The translations under genes and the position numbers were made by a program. The notes under the pieces are model-generated. The model had not been told where the DNA came from. It saw nothing but the letters and a program-made list of their open reading frames with translations, and ran no database searches. Positions 8,245-17,158 of a stretch of DNA of 64,000 bases are shown here, in pieces. Location of the stretch: positions 62,001-126,000 of the forward strand of contig CAMYLZ010000022.1 in NCBI GenBank assembly GCA_947259375.1, read 5' to 3'. The stretch comes from an uncultured Parvularculaceae bacterium (GTDB taxonomy: Bacteria > Pseudomonadota > Alphaproteobacteria > Caulobacterales > Parvularculaceae). Every line of letters begins with the position of its first letter. The stretch's first letter is position 1.

Positions 8245-9713
8245 CGGCCCTCCGCGAGGAAAACGGTCGGATTGACGGCCTGCTCGCCGGTTACGGTATC
8301 CGTTACCGAAACGCTGATCGGCGAGGACGCGCCGGCGATCGCCGACGCGGGAAGCGTCACAAAAAGCCTGACCGAACGCACCGCGTCGCCTCCCGCTGTC
8401 ACCAGGCGGCGCGCGCCGTCAAACGCTTCTCCGCTGGCGGAGACGACAAGCCCGTCCGGACCGTCAATATCCAGCCGGAAGGTACGTTCGGCATTGGCGC
8501 GGTTGACGATCTTCACCGTATAGGCGTTGCGCACCGACCCATCTGAAAGCGTCACATAGGGCGGCGTGCGATCGCGAATGACGTTGAGATTGACGGTCGC
8601 ACGCGTCGTCAGCGCAAAGAGCATGATCGACGCGACAAGAACGAGCATCGATCCATAAACGACGGTTCGCGGCCGCATGAAATTGACCCTCAGCTTCTCA
8701 CCTTTCAGGCGGCGCGCGATATTGGCGTCAGTATCATAACCGATCAGTCCGCGCGGGCGGCCGACCTTGTCCATAATTGAGTCGCATGCATCGATACACA
8801 GCGCGCAATTGATGCATTCGAGCTGCGGCCCCTCGCGAATATCGATGCCCATGGGACATGAAACAACGCAGGCCCGGCAGGATACGCAATCGCCGCGCCC
8901 CTCCCAGCTATCGCCTTTTTTGTGCGGCCCGCGCGGCTCGCCGCGATCATATTTATACGTCACCTGAAGCGTATCCGCATCGGTGAGCGAAGCCTGAATG
9001 CGCGGCCACGGGCACATATAAGTGCAAACCTGTTCACGCATTGAGCCCGCGAAAATATAGGTCGTCAGCGTCAACAGCGCACAATAGAAATAAGCGGTGA
9101 ACGGCGCCTGGCCCAGGAAAAACTCACGCGCAATAGTCGGCGCGTCATGAAAATACAAAATCCACGCGCCGCCCGTCGCCATGCCGATGAACAGCCAGAT
9201 CACATGCTTGGTGACCTTTTTCCTGATCTTGTCGGCGGTCCAGGGCGCGTTGGCGAGTTTGATGCGTTTGTTGCGGTCGCCCTCGACCATGCGTTCGACA
9301 GCAACAAACAAATCCGTCCACACTGTTTGCGGACAGGTATAGCCGCACCACACCCGCCCGAAAAGCGCCGTCGCCAAGAACAGGCCAAGCGATGCGAGGA
9401 TCAGCAATCCGGTGACATAATAAAGCTCGTCCGGCCAGATTTCGATCATGAAGAAATAAAATCGCGACCCGGCGAAATCCACAAGAATCGCCTGGTCCGG
9501 CTCACCCGGGCCGCGCGTCCAGCGCACCCAGGGCAAGAGGTAGTAAACGCCCAGCGTCGCGACCATTACTTGCCATTTGAGACGGCGAAACGCGCCCTTT
9601 ACGCGTTTTGGATGGATCGGCTCGCGCGCTTTGTAGAGTGTGCGTTTGGCCGGCGCATTGACCGCCTCAACGTCGTGCCGTTCAACATCACCGGTAAGTT
9701 CGTTTACTGACAT
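8241..9713 (-). CDS. ccoG: cbb3 oxidase accessory protein CcoG/FixG
   Basis: 490-residue membrane ferredoxin-like protein. Several helices in the N-terminal half, the CGYTCPQ motif at 123-129 and CTYMCPWPR near 230-238, two 4Fe-4S clusters (C276, C279, C282, C286 and C300, C303, C306, C310), another helix near 345-365 and a periplasmic immunoglobulin-like C-terminal domain. Family members reduce Cu(II) for cbb3 assembly. An AGG lies 8 bases before the ATG. An 81-base gap separates it from ccoP, so it may be read through from ccoNOQP or have its own start. Confidence 0.95.
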   Translation of the reverse strand: MSVNELTGDVERHDVEAVNAPAKRTLYKAREPIHPKRVKGAFRRLKWQVMVATLGVYYLLPWVRWTRGPGEPDQAILVDFAGSRFYFFMIEIWPDELYYVTGLLILASLGLFLATALFGRVWCGYTCPQTVWTDLFVAVERMVEGDRNKRIKLANAPWTADKIRKKVTKHVIWLFIGMATGGAWILYFHDAPTIAREFFLGQAPFTAYFYCALLTLTTYIFAGSMREQVCTYMCPWPRIQASLTDADTLQVTYKYDRGEPRGPHKKGDSWEGRGDCVSCRACVVSCPMGIDIREGPQLECINCALCIDACDSIMDKVGRPRGLIGYDTDANIARRLKGEKLRVNFMRPRTVVYGSMLVLVASIMLFALTTRATVNLNVIRDRTPPYVTLSDGSVRNAYTVKIVNRANAERTFRLDIDGPDGLVVSASGEAFDGARRLVTAGGDAVRSVRLFVTLPASAIAGASSPISVSVTDTVTGEQAVNPTVFLAEGR

Positions 9714-9794
9714 AGAACCTAACGTTTCAATGATAGAGAGGCTGGCGGTTCAGCACAGGTCATCGCTCTTCCGCCAGTCCCGCCTGCGACGGCG

Positions 9795-10664
9795 TTATTC
9801 GCCGCCGCCAAGAGAGTGCACGTAAACTGAAAGCGCCAGGATCGCTTCATCCGACAGCCGGCCTTCCCAGGCGGGCATGACGCCGGCGCGGCCATTCCAG
9901 AGGGTTTCATAAATGGACGCGCGATCGCCGCCATAAAGCCAAATCACGTCAGTCAGGTTCGGCGCGCCTTGCGTCCGGTCGCCGGTTCCCGCTGCGCCAT
10001 GACAGGCGGCGCATTGCTGAGCAAACAGGGGCGCCGCCCGCTCCGCGGCCGCATCGTCATGTTCCTGTCTCGAAAGGTCCAGCACATAATGCGTCAGATC
10101 CGAGATTTGATCGCGCGACAGGATGCCGTCGCGCCCATAGGCCAGCATGACCGTATTGGTGGTTTCAGGATGGTCCGACCGGCGGCCATAAGCAATCGTC
10201 CGCCGAATATCGTCGAGCCCGCCGCCCCACAACCAGGCATCGTCATTGAGGTTGGGATACCCCTTGAACCCCTGCCCGCCGGCGCCGTGACAGGTCGCGC
10301 AATTATCGCCGAACAGCGACGCGCCGGCCGCCATGGCGAACTGGTGCAGCCCGGGATCGTTTTCAATCGCCTGCATGGACGGCGCTTCAAGCAGCCGCCG
10401 CGTATCATCCGCACGAGCGGCTTCAAGCGCGGTTATCTGTTCCGCAACATTTTCTCGCTCCGAATGGTTGCGCAAACCCTTGGTGTAGCCGCTGATCCCA
10501 GGCCAGGCCGGCATGAGCACCCAATAGGCGATCGACCAGACAACGGAAATATAGAATACGATCAGCCACCAGCGCGGGAGCGGATTATTGAGCTCCTTGA
10601 TGCCGTCCCAGGCGTGGCCGGTCGTCTCGACGCCGGAATGCGCATCAACGTCCTTGTCAGCCAT
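9795..10664 (-). CDS. ccoP: cbb3 oxidase diheme subunit CcoP
   Basis: 289-residue membrane-anchored diheme cytochrome c that passes electrons to CcoO. The helix spans about 32-52 (FixP_N region with PLPRWW), then heme motifs CATCH at 122-126 and CAACH at 218-222 with Met ligands in the following MLAYG and VMPAW stretches. The start at 10664 is fixed by an 8-base overlap with the ccoQ stop and a purine-rich leader; an upstream in-frame ATG at 10685 would lie inside ccoQ. Third gene downstream of ccoN. Confidence 0.96.
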   Translation of the reverse strand: MADKDVDAHSGVETTGHAWDGIKELNNPLPRWWLIVFYISVVWSIAYWVLMPAWPGISGYTKGLRNHSERENVAEQITALEAARADDTRRLLEAPSMQAIENDPGLHQFAMAAGASLFGDNCATCHGAGGQGFKGYPNLNDDAWLWGGGLDDIRRTIAYGRRSDHPETTNTVMLAYGRDGILSRDQISDLTHYVLDLSRQEHDDAAAERAAPLFAQQCAACHGAAGTGDRTQGAPNLTDVIWLYGGDRASIYETLWNGRAGVMPAWEGRLSDEAILALSVYVHSLGGGE

Positions 10665-10818
10665 TATCTTCATCCTCGTCGTCAAGCGGCATGCGGCCGG
10701 CCTTTTTGAATCGGTCCTTGGCGCCGGGGTTAAGGGCGTAAATCAGCACCAGGATGAATGCGAAAACAAAGAGGAGAAGTCCCCAGGTTTGCGCAAGCGA
10801 CGCCAGAAGTTCATACAT
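10657..10818 (-). CDS. ccoQ: cbb3 oxidase small subunit CcoQ
   Basis: 53-residue protein found by reading the gap between ccoO and ccoP: MYELLASLAQTW, a single hydrophobic span ending in LIYALNPGAK, and a charged tail RFKKAGRMPLDDEDEDNG. This matches CcoQ length, topology and position; CcoQ stabilises the CcoP-core interaction. An AGGAGG site overlaps the ccoO stop codon just upstream of its ATG, and its TGA overlaps the start of ccoP. Confidence 0.93.
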   Translation of the reverse strand: MYELLASLAQTWGLLLFVFAFILVLIYALNPGAKDRFKKAGRMPLDDEDEDNG

Positions 10819-10828
10819 TTACGGCCTC

Positions 10829-11557
10829 CTAGCGATAATTTTCTTCAGCCTTGTAGGTCTCGAAATCGACCAGTGTGCCGAGCATCTGCAAATAGGCGAT
10901 CAGCGCATCCATCTCAGAAATCATGCGCGGATCGCCATCGAAATCGCGGATCTGCGCTTTTGGATATCGCGCAATAAACGCGTCGTAATCTTCGGAAAAC
11001 GGATCAAGCTGCGCGCGCAAATCCGAAGTCGCATTCTCTACCATCTTATCCGTATAGGGCACGCCGACGGCGCGATTGGCTTTCAGCCAGTTTTCGACCT
11101 GACTGTAGTCGAGCTGGGTTTCCGCAAGGAATTTGTAAGGCGGCATGATCGATTCCGGCACCAGCTTGCGCGGGTCGATCATATGTTCGCGGTGCCATTC
11201 GTCGGAATATTTGCCGCCGAGCCGAGCAAGATCCGGCCCTGTGCGTTTCGATCCCCACTGAAACGGATGATCATACATGCTTTCGGCCGCCAGCGAATAA
11301 TGGCCGTAGCGCTCGACTTCATCGCGCAGCGGACGCACCTGCTGGCTGTGGCATGTATAACAGCCCTCACGAACATAGATGTTGCGCCCGGCGAGTTCGA
11401 GCGGCGAATAGGGCCTGACCCCTTCGACTTCTTCAATCGTACTTTCGAGATAAAACAGCGGGGCGATTTCAATGACGCCGCCAATCGCCACGGTGATCAA
11501 AATTCCGATCGAGAGGATAAGGCCGTTTTTTTCGAGAAATCCATGCTTGTCGAGCAT
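10829..11557 (-). CDS. ccoO: cbb3 oxidase monoheme subunit CcoO
   Basis: 242-residue membrane-anchored monoheme cytochrome c. One N-terminal helix at about 12-34, the heme motif CYTCH at 66-70 inside [16 protein letters not shown], and the conserved [20 protein letters not shown] family stretch follows directly (given here as 20 residues). PESIMPPY supplies the Met ligand. Separated from ccoN by 14 bases with GGGAGGG as ribosome-binding site. Confidence 0.96.
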   Translation of the reverse strand: MLDKHGFLEKNGLILSIGILITVAIGGVIEIAPLFYLESTIEEVEGVRPYSPLELAGRNIYVREGCYTCHSQQVRPLRDEVERYGHYSLAAESMYDHPFQWGSKRTGPDLARLGGKYSDEWHREHMIDPRKLVPESIMPPYKFLAETQLDYSQVENWLKANRAVGVPYTDKMVENATSDLRAQLDPFSEDYDAFIARYPKAQIRDFDGDPRMISEMDALIAYLQMLGTLVDFETYKAEENYR

Positions 11558-11571
11558 TGCCTGCGCCCTCC

Positions 11572-13218
11572 CTATTCAGCCGGCACGGCGTGCGCCGTCG
11601 CAGGTTGTTTTTCCGTCGCGCGAATATCGCCGCGCGCCGTTCGCCACAAATTATAGGCCATGATCAGCGAGCCAATCAGGAACAGCGAGCCGCCAAGCGC
11701 GCGAATGATGTAATAAGGATGCAAATGCGCGACGGTTTCGACGAATGACCAGTTAAGGAAACCAAACTCGTTATATTCTCTCCACTCCAGGCCTTGCGTG
11801 ACGCCGGCGACCCACATCGATGTGATGTAAAGCACAATGCCGATGGTCGATATCCAGAAATGCCACTCGACCAGCGCATTCGAATAAAGCTGCTTGCGTT
11901 TCCACAGCCACGGCACGAGGCAGTAAAGCGCGCCAAAGGAGATATAGCCGACCCATCCCAGCGCGCCGGAATGCACGTGACCGATGGTCCAGTCCGTATA
12001 GTGAGAAAGCGCATTGACGGCGCGCACCGACATCAACGGGCCTTCGAATGTCGACATGCCATAAAACGCGACAGAGACGACCATCATCCGCAAGACGGGA
12101 TCGGTACGCAGCTTGTCCCAGGCGCCGGACAGCGTCATCAGGCCGTTGATCATGCCGCCCCAGGACGGCATCCACAGCATGATCGAGAAAGTCATGCCGA
12201 GGGTCTGGGCCCATTCGGGCAGGGCCGTGTAATGCAAATGGTGCGGACCGGCCCAGATATAGATGAAGATAAGCGACCAGAAATGCACGATCGACAAGCG
12301 GTAGGAATAGACCGGGCGCTGAGCGCGTTTCGGTATGAAATAATACATGATGGCGAGAAAGCCGGTCGTCAGGAAAAAGCCGACCGCATTATGCCCGTAC
12401 CACCATTGCGTCAGCGCATCCTGCACGCCGGCGAATAGCGAGTAGCTTTTCGAGCCGGCGATTGAAACCGGCACCGCCAGATTATTGACGATGTGCAGCA
12501 TCGCAATGGTGATGATAAATGACAGATAAAACCAGTTCGCCACGTAAATGTGGGCTTCCTTGCGCTTCCAGATAGTGCCGAGGAAGACCAGCAGATAAAC
12601 GACCCAGACAATCGTCAACCAAAGATCCGCATACCATTCAGGTTCTGCATATTCGCGCGACTGGGTGACGCCTGCGAGATAGCCGGTGGCGGCGATGACG
12701 ATGAAAAGCTGGTAGCCCCAGAAAACGAACCATGGCGCCAGCCCGCCGGCAAGCCGCGCGCGGCAGGTGCGCTGCACCACATAAAAGGATGTCGCGATCA
12801 GGACGTTGCCGCCAAACGCAAAGATCACCGCCGATGTATGCAGCGGCCTCAACCGCCCGAAATTTGTCCATGCAAGATCATCAAAATAGAGAAGGTCGGG
12901 AAAGGCGAGCTGAAAAGCGATGACCACGCCCACAAGAAACCCGACAACACCCCAGAACATCGACGCGAAGACGCCTGCCTTCACCACCGCGGTCTGGTAG
13001 CCGCTTTCATCGACCGGCGCAGGGTTTGTCGCTCTTACGATGAGCGCGAACATCCCGGCGATGAAGGCCGACAGGAAAACATAAGCGTGGAACCCCATCA
13101 GCGGGTCCACCGCTCTCGCGGCAATGAACAGCGCATAAATCGCGCCAAGCGCGAGGAAGCCGCCAATGATCGTGGCGTCCGCGCCCATTCCGGGGGTTTT
13201 TGCCTGAAGGTTGCGCAT
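11572..13218 (-). CDS. ccoN: cbb3 oxidase catalytic subunit CcoN
   Basis: 548-residue heme-copper oxidase subunit I of the cbb3 class with about 12 membrane helices. [16 protein letters not shown] carries a low-spin heme His, [12 protein letters not shown] and [13 protein letters not shown] carry the copper-B histidines and [16 protein letters not shown] the late heme ligands. Start [12 protein letters not shown] at 13218 is chosen because the upstream open stretch has no family similarity and would cover the promoter; GGGGA lies about 10 bases upstream. A perfect FNR box lies 74 bases before the start, so low oxygen control is expected. Confidence 0.95.
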   Translation of the reverse strand: MRNLQAKTPGMGADATIIGGFLALGAIYALFIAARAVDPLMGFHAYVFLSAFIAGMFALIVRATNPAPVDESGYQTAVVKAGVFASMFWGVVGFLVGVVIAFQLAFPDLLYFDDLAWTNFGRLRPLHTSAVIFAFGGNVLIATSFYVVQRTCRARLAGGLAPWFVFWGYQLFIVIAATGYLAGVTQSREYAEPEWYADLWLTIVWVVYLLVFLGTIWKRKEAHIYVANWFYLSFIITIAMLHIVNNLAVPVSIAGSKSYSLFAGVQDALTQWWYGHNAVGFFLTTGFLAIMYYFIPKRAQRPVYSYRLSIVHFWSLIFIYIWAGPHHLHYTALPEWAQTLGMTFSIMLWMPSWGGMINGLMTLSGAWDKLRTDPVLRMMVVSVAFYGMSTFEGPLMSVRAVNALSHYTDWTIGHVHSGALGWVGYISFGALYCLVPWLWKRKQLYSNALVEWHFWISTIGIVLYITSMWVAGVTQGLEWREYNEFGFLNWSFVETVAHLHPYYIIRALGGSLFLIGSLIMAYNLWRTARGDIRATEKQPATAHAVPAE

Positions 13219-13285
13219 ATCGGTTCGGTCCCCGCTTTCAATGCATGGCTTTACGCGGTACTGACGCAATTCCGGTGGCCGCTTT

Positions 13286-13299
13286 TTGACGTGGATCAA
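13286..13299. promoter_or_regulatory. FNR/FixK box between ccoN and a divergent small gene
   Basis: TTGACGTGGATCAA, which matches the FNR/FixK consensus TTGAY-N4-ATCAA in full. Its centre is 74 bases from the ccoN start and 67 bases from the divergent ATG at 13360. With a class II position (-41.5) transcription would start near 13251 for ccoN and near 13334 for the plus-strand gene, both leaving sensible leaders. An FNR-type regulator with the matching ETLSR recognition helix is encoded next door. Confidence 0.85.
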
Positions 13300-13359
13300 A
13301 ACGCAGCGCCGAATCCGGGCGATGATCCATATGTCGCAGGCGGAATCAACGCACTCAAA

Positions 13360-13686
13360 ATGGGACCATATCGCAACTTGCAGCGGATTTCGCCTTGCGC
13401 GCGCAGGCCGGTGAGGCGACGCCGCACGCATCGACGCCGGTTAGCGCTGGCGAGTGCGCTCGGCGCTTATCTGACAGTGTCAGCCGCCGGCGCGTTCTCA
13501 GCACATGCGAGTGAGGATAGCGGCTCGATGATCCCGATCTGCGCCAATGGCCAACTACGTTTTATCGAAATGCCGTATGACGGCGGCGGTGCGCCGCGTC
13601 CCGCGCCGGAGAAATCTCCGGCAGCCTGTCACGGCCCTTGCCTGTCCGACCGCAAGCGTGTGCTGCTTGCCCGCCTGGCTGGCTAG
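13360..13686 (+). CDS. Small secreted Cys-containing protein divergent from ccoN
   Basis: 108 residues from the ATG at 13360 (GTG at 13411 is an alternative that gives a shorter signal peptide). A basic N-terminal run rich in Arg precedes a hydrophobic core [19 protein letters not shown] and a probable cleavage site AHA-SE. The mature part has three cysteines, in PICANG and in AACHGPC near the C terminus, where CHGPC could bind metal. This layout faintly recalls DUF2946-type small proteins. It shares an FNR box with ccoN and its TAG stop overlaps the fnr stop tail to tail. Function unknown; a role in copper or oxidase maturation is a guess from context. Confidence 0.6.
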   Translation: MGPYRNLQRISPCARRPVRRRRTHRRRLALASALGAYLTVSAAGAFSAHASEDSGSMIPICANGQLRFIEMPYDGGGAPRPAPEKSPAACHGPCLSDRKRVLLARLAG

Positions 13687-14405
13687 AATTTGAGGCTCAC
13701 ATGGTGGCGGCTGATCGATCTGATCGCGCCGCTTTTTTTCAGGGCCGCCAGCGTGCGGCTCAAAGTTTCAAGCCGCAATCCCAGATAATCGGCGATATCC
13801 TGTCGCGACATAGGCAGCGGCGTTTCAATAGCGCTGTCCTCTCCCGGCGTCCCGATTACGCTCGCCAATTGCGACAGGAAGCTGCGCACGCGCTCTTCCG
13901 CCGTTTTCTTGCCGAGCAGCACAATATGTTCCTGCGCACAGTGATATTCCGTCTGCCCGCGCGCAATCAGCCGGTCCTTAACGCCGGGCGAGGATTTCGC
14001 GGCTTCGTCGAGAAACTGGTGGGAGAACGCGCATACATGACTGTCTTCGAGCGCTTCTGCGGTATAGGCCGCTTGCGCCGTCGCCCGCACGCCGATGAAA
14101 TCGCCCTTGAACAAAAAACCCGTAACCTGACGGCGACCGTCTTCGAGATATTTTATCAGCCTGAAACTACCGCCGACGACGATATAAAGATTTTGGTTCG
14201 GCTCGCCTTCGGAAACGATGGCGGCGTTTTTCGCGATCGACCGGCGCGCCATGGTTTTTTCAACCCGCGCCATCTCGCGCGGATTGAGGTCAGCGCATAC
14301 GGAGCGTTCGCGCACGTCGCAAAGCGCGCAGAAAGGCGACCCCAGATCACCCGCATGGCAGGCGCCGCCGCCCGCTGTTTCCGTTATTTCCGAAATCTTC
14401 GACAA
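13683..14405 (-). CDS. fnr: Crp/Fnr family oxygen-sensing regulator with Fe-S cysteines
   Basis: 240-residue FNR-type activator. N-terminal cysteines C16, C26, C29 and C37 plus C125 in the cAMP-like domain can ligate an oxygen-labile 4Fe-4S cluster; the beta-roll domain spans about 45-135, the dimer helix 150-180 and the winged HTH 195-235. The recognition helix ETLSR at 213-217 corresponds to the E-x-x-S-R residues that read TTGAT in FNR. Perfect target boxes lie upstream of ccoN and hemN on either side. No box was seen in its own 99-base upstream gap. It ends convergently, sharing the CTAG at 13683-13686 with the small secreted protein. Confidence 0.92.
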   Translation of the reverse strand: MSKISEITETAGGGACHAGDLGSPFCALCDVRERSVCADLNPREMARVEKTMARRSIAKNAAIVSEGEPNQNLYIVVGGSFRLIKYLEDGRRQVTGFLFKGDFIGVRATAQAAYTAEALEDSHVCAFSHQFLDEAAKSSPGVKDRLIARGQTEYHCAQEHIVLLGKKTAEERVRSFLSQLASVIGTPGEDSAIETPLPMSRQDIADYLGLRLETLSRTLAALKKSGAIRSISRHHVSLKF

Positions 14406-14504
14406 GAGCCGTCCTTGTCCTTCCTGCAGGGCGGAACTTAGGCAAGCCGCATCGTAAAAACCACTCTTGCGAGGGGTGCGGCGCCTGCGGCGAAATAGCG
14501 GCGG

Positions 14505-15845
14505 CTAAACCGTCGGCGCGCCTTTTTGGGCGGCGTTGAAATAAGGATCGATGGCCGCCGCGACGACGCGCGAAAGACTTCGCGCCTCGCTACTGATCTC
14601 GATCACTTGGTCATGACGGCGAATTACGCCGTCGCGTTCAAGCCGGTCGAGCGATCCGTCTATTTGCGCGCGTTCGTCAGGAGACATGAATCTCGCAAGC
14701 GGCGCCAGGTCAGCCTCAAGGGCGCATAAAAGCCGGCTGATCGTTGCGGCATATTGCTGATCGCGCCCGCTTCGCACGACGCCGCGCGCCACCGGCAAGG
14801 CGCCAGCGTCCACCTTGTGACGATAGGACTTGATATCCTTGTGGTTTTGCACATAAACGCCGCCGGCATAGCTGACCGCCGAGGCGCCGAAACCGATGGT
14901 CGTTTCGGCGATATCATCGGTAAAGCCCTGAAAATTACGCCGCAACCGGCCTTCACGCATGGCGATCGCGAGCGCGTTATCCGGGCGGGCATAGTGATCA
15001 AATCCGATGGCGGCATAACCCGCCGCAACGAACCGGTCGCAAGCCATTTCCGCCAGCGCAGCGCGCGATTGCGGATCCGGCAGGTCTTCCTGCTTGATCA
15101 TTTGCTGGCGCGGCAGGGCCGCGGGCAGATGCGCGTAACCGAAAACCGCAAACCGGTCCGGCGACAATGACAACGCCATGTCGAGGGTCTCAGAAAAGCT
15201 GTCGCGGGTCTGTTTCGGGAGCCCGTAAAGCAAATCGAACGAGACATCTTCAACACCCGCCTCGCGCATTTCGGCGATTGAGGCCTCAACAATTTCAAAT
15301 CGTTGCAGCCGGTTGATCGCCCATTGCACCCTGACATCGAAATCCTGAACGCCGAGGCTCATGCGGGAAAAACCGAGATCGGCGAGCAGGCGAATATCGC
15401 CCGGCCGCACCAGGCGCGGATCAAGCTCAATCGCCAGACACGCGTCGTCAGTCAGCCCGAACCGATCTTCAATGGCGTCGAGAATGCATCCGAGCTCGCC
15501 GGCGGGCAGCATGTTCGGGGTGCCGCCCCCGAAATGCACGCTGGCGACCCGACCATTGCCGGCAAGCCGCTCGCCGACCGCGTTAATCTCGCGCAGCAGC
15601 GAATCCACATAAGCGCGCATCCGCTCGGGACGATTCTCCACCCGCATATTGCAGCCGCAGTACCAGCAAAGCTGCTTGCAATAAGGGATGTGGACGTAAA
15701 TCGAGACGGGCTCATATTGCCCGACGCCGCGCAGCTTTTCTTCGTAAAGCTGCGCATCGACCTCTTCCCCGAAACGCAAGGCCGACGGATAGCTGGTGTA
15801 GCGCGGCGCGGGAGCGCTCAAATATTTCAGCCACTCTTCCTTCAT
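14505..15845 (-). CDS. hemN: Oxygen-independent coproporphyrinogen III oxidase (radical SAM)
   Basis: 446-residue radical SAM enzyme that decarboxylates coproporphyrinogen III without oxygen in heme synthesis. The cluster motif C56-x3-C60-x2-C63 plus C65 (YCKQLCWYCGC), HFGGGTPNMLP, LDPRLV and the C-terminal HemN region YAGGVYVQNHK are present. The family N terminus PAPRYTSYP supports the ATG at 15845, which has no Shine-Dalgarno sequence. Its FNR box lies so close to the ATG that the mRNA is probably leaderless. It supplies heme for the adjacent cbb3 oxidase when oxygen is low. Confidence 0.95.
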   Translation of the reverse strand: MKEEWLKYLSAPAPRYTSYPSALRFGEEVDAQLYEEKLRGVGQYEPVSIYVHIPYCKQLCWYCGCNMRVENRPERMRAYVDSLLREINAVGERLAGNGRVASVHFGGGTPNMLPAGELGCILDAIEDRFGLTDDACLAIELDPRLVRPGDIRLLADLGFSRMSLGVQDFDVRVQWAINRLQRFEIVEASIAEMREAGVEDVSFDLLYGLPKQTRDSFSETLDMALSLSPDRFAVFGYAHLPAALPRQQMIKQEDLPDPQSRAALAEMACDRFVAAGYAAIGFDHYARPDNALAIAMREGRLRRNFQGFTDDIAETTIGFGASAVSYAGGVYVQNHKDIKSYRHKVDAGALPVARGVVRSGRDQQYAATISRLLCALEADLAPLARFMSPDERAQIDGSLDRLERDGVIRRHDQVIEISSEARSLSRVVAAAIDPYFNAAQKGAPTV

Positions 15846-15894
15846 GGCTGTGGACTATGAGCGCTCTGGCATCGCCCGTCTTGATATAGATCAA
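15846..15894 (-). promoter_or_regulatory. FNR box and class II promoter of hemN
   Basis: On the minus strand TTGATCTATATCAA (15894-15881) is a perfect FNR site centred at 15887.5. A CATAGT -10-like hexamer lies at 15859-15854. A class II geometry (-41.5) puts the transcript start at about 15846, immediately next to the hemN ATG at 15845. The bases before the ATG contain no ribosome-binding site, consistent with a leaderless or nearly leaderless message. Confidence 0.75.
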
Positions 15895-15937
15895 GCGCCG
15901 CAGCAAAGCCAAAGGCAATTCATCCGACGATTTGCCG

Positions 15938-16564
15938 CTAAGACTTCATAGAGGCGGCGCGCCGGGCGTTTGCTTCAATTGCCGCCCAATCACCGCCGGA
16001 AACCATTGCTTTGGTTGCAATCCATGATCCGCCGACGCAAGCGACATTGGCGAGCGAAAGATATTCCGGCGCCTTATCGGCGCTGATCCCGCCCGTCGGA
16101 CAGAAGACAATGCCCGGCAACGGCCCGCCGAGCGATTTCAGATAAGCGAGCCCGCCCGCCGGTTCGGCAGGAAAGAACTTCATGGCGGCAAAGCCCGCCT
16201 CATACGCCGTCATCGCTTCGCTTGCCGTCGCAACGCCCGGCAGCGCCGGTGCGCCGCAATCCGCCAGTGCAGACAGCAACCGCGCACTCGTTCCCGGCGT
16301 CACCAGAAATTCCGCGCCGGCGGCGATTGACTGCTCAATATCGCCGACATTCCGCACCGTGCCCATGCCAACGATCAAATCCGGCGCGGCGTCTTTCATC
16401 GCCTTGACCGCGTCGAGCGCGCAATCAGTGCGTAGCGTCAACTCGATGACCCGGAGCCCGCCAGCAGCAAGCGCCTTCGCCAAGGGCGCCGCCTGATCGA
16501 GCGCCGCCACTTCCAGCACCGGTATGACGCTCGCCGCGTCAAGAATGTCGTTAATCGTTTTCAT
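15938..16564 (-). CDS. eda: KDPG/KHG aldolase
   Basis: 208-residue class I aldolase of the bifunctional 4-hydroxy-2-oxoglutarate / 2-dehydro-3-deoxyphosphogluconate type, last step of the Entner-Doudoroff pathway. ELTLRTDCALDAV near 41-53 has the catalytic Glu and phosphate-binding Arg, LVTPGTS the substrate loop, MKFFPAEPAGG near 133 the Schiff-base Lys, and CPTGGIS the phosphate site. Length matches the family (about 210). It stands between hemN and the Lrp gene with 76-base and 92-base flanks and no other Entner-Doudoroff gene, so it could also serve hydroxyproline or related aldol cleavage. Confidence 0.9.
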   Translation of the reverse strand: MKTINDILDAASVIPVLEVAALDQAAPLAKALAAGGLRVIELTLRTDCALDAVKAMKDAAPDLIVGMGTVRNVGDIEQSIAAGAEFLVTPGTSARLLSALADCGAPALPGVATASEAMTAYEAGFAAMKFFPAEPAGGLAYLKSLGGPLPGIVFCPTGGISADKAPEYLSLANVACVGGSWIATKAMVSGGDWAAIEANARRAASMKS

Positions 16565-16641
16565 GGTCGCAATCCGTTTACACTTACCGCCGGGCGCTTA
16601 GCATCAAACGCCCCGATCGCGAAACGGCCTTCCCGACTTAT

Positions 16642-17106
16642 TCAAATTGGCAATTCAGCGGTGTGCTTGATTTCGCGCAGGGCGATGCTGGACCGCACCT
16701 GCCCTACGCCCGGAAGGCGAAACAGAAAATTTTCGAGGAAGTTATCGTAATCCTCGATGTCCTTGGCCACCACCCGCAAAGTGAAGTCGGAATCCCCGGT
16801 GGTCGCATAACATTCGAGCACTTCCGGTCGCTTGGCGATTTGCACCGCGACATCCTCGACGACTTCCGAATAGCGCCGATCGATTGACACATGAACAAAC
16901 GCGCAAAGCGTATAGCCAAGCGCATGCCGGTCGAGCTTGGCGGAATATTCCTTGATCAGCCCGCGCTCCTCGAGCGCTTTCATTCGCCGCCAGCAGGTTG
17001 CAGACGACATGCCGGCTTCTTCGGCCAATTCCTGCGACGAGCCGCGACAGCGTTTTTGCAACACCCTCAACAGCTTGAGATCGGATGCGTCGAGCCGGTT
17101 TTGCAT
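16642..17106 (-). CDS. Lrp/AsnC family transcriptional regulator (BkdR-like)
   Basis: 154-residue feast/famine regulator: an N-terminal HTH (LRVLQKRCRGSSQELAEEAG then SSATCWRRMKALEERGLI, about 13-50) and a C-terminal RAM ligand domain with the GDSDFTLRVVAKD effector turn near 104-116. Lrp-type BkdR proteins activate branched-chain 2-oxoacid dehydrogenase operons in response to branched-chain amino acids, and this gene is divergent from such an operon. Two palindromes lie in the 160-base gap between them, consistent with local control of both directions. Confidence 0.9.
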   Translation of the reverse strand: MQNRLDASDLKLLRVLQKRCRGSSQELAEEAGMSSATCWRRMKALEERGLIKEYSAKLDRHALGYTLCAFVHVSIDRRYSEVVEDVAVQIAKRPEVLECYATTGDSDFTLRVVAKDIEDYDNFLENFLFRLPGVGQVRSSIALREIKHTAELPI

Positions 17107-17116
17107 TTTTCACCTT

Positions 17117-17130
17117 TTCGCAATTGCGAA
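17117..17130. promoter_or_regulatory. 14-bp perfect palindrome upstream of the Lrp gene
   Basis: TTCGCAATTGCGAA reads the same on both strands and lies 11 bases from the Lrp start codon, a position suited to autoregulation. Lrp/AsnC dimers bind such short palindromes. The binding protein is inferred from proximity only. Confidence 0.5.
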
Positions 17131-17158
17131 CCACCATATATCATTTGAACGACATACT

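Noticed and set aside
12550-13359. Upstream extension of the small secreted protein frame into ccoN
   Set aside because: The residues before the ATG at 13360 are charged, low-complexity and antisense to ccoN; only the last 108 codons have a sensible signal peptide layout.
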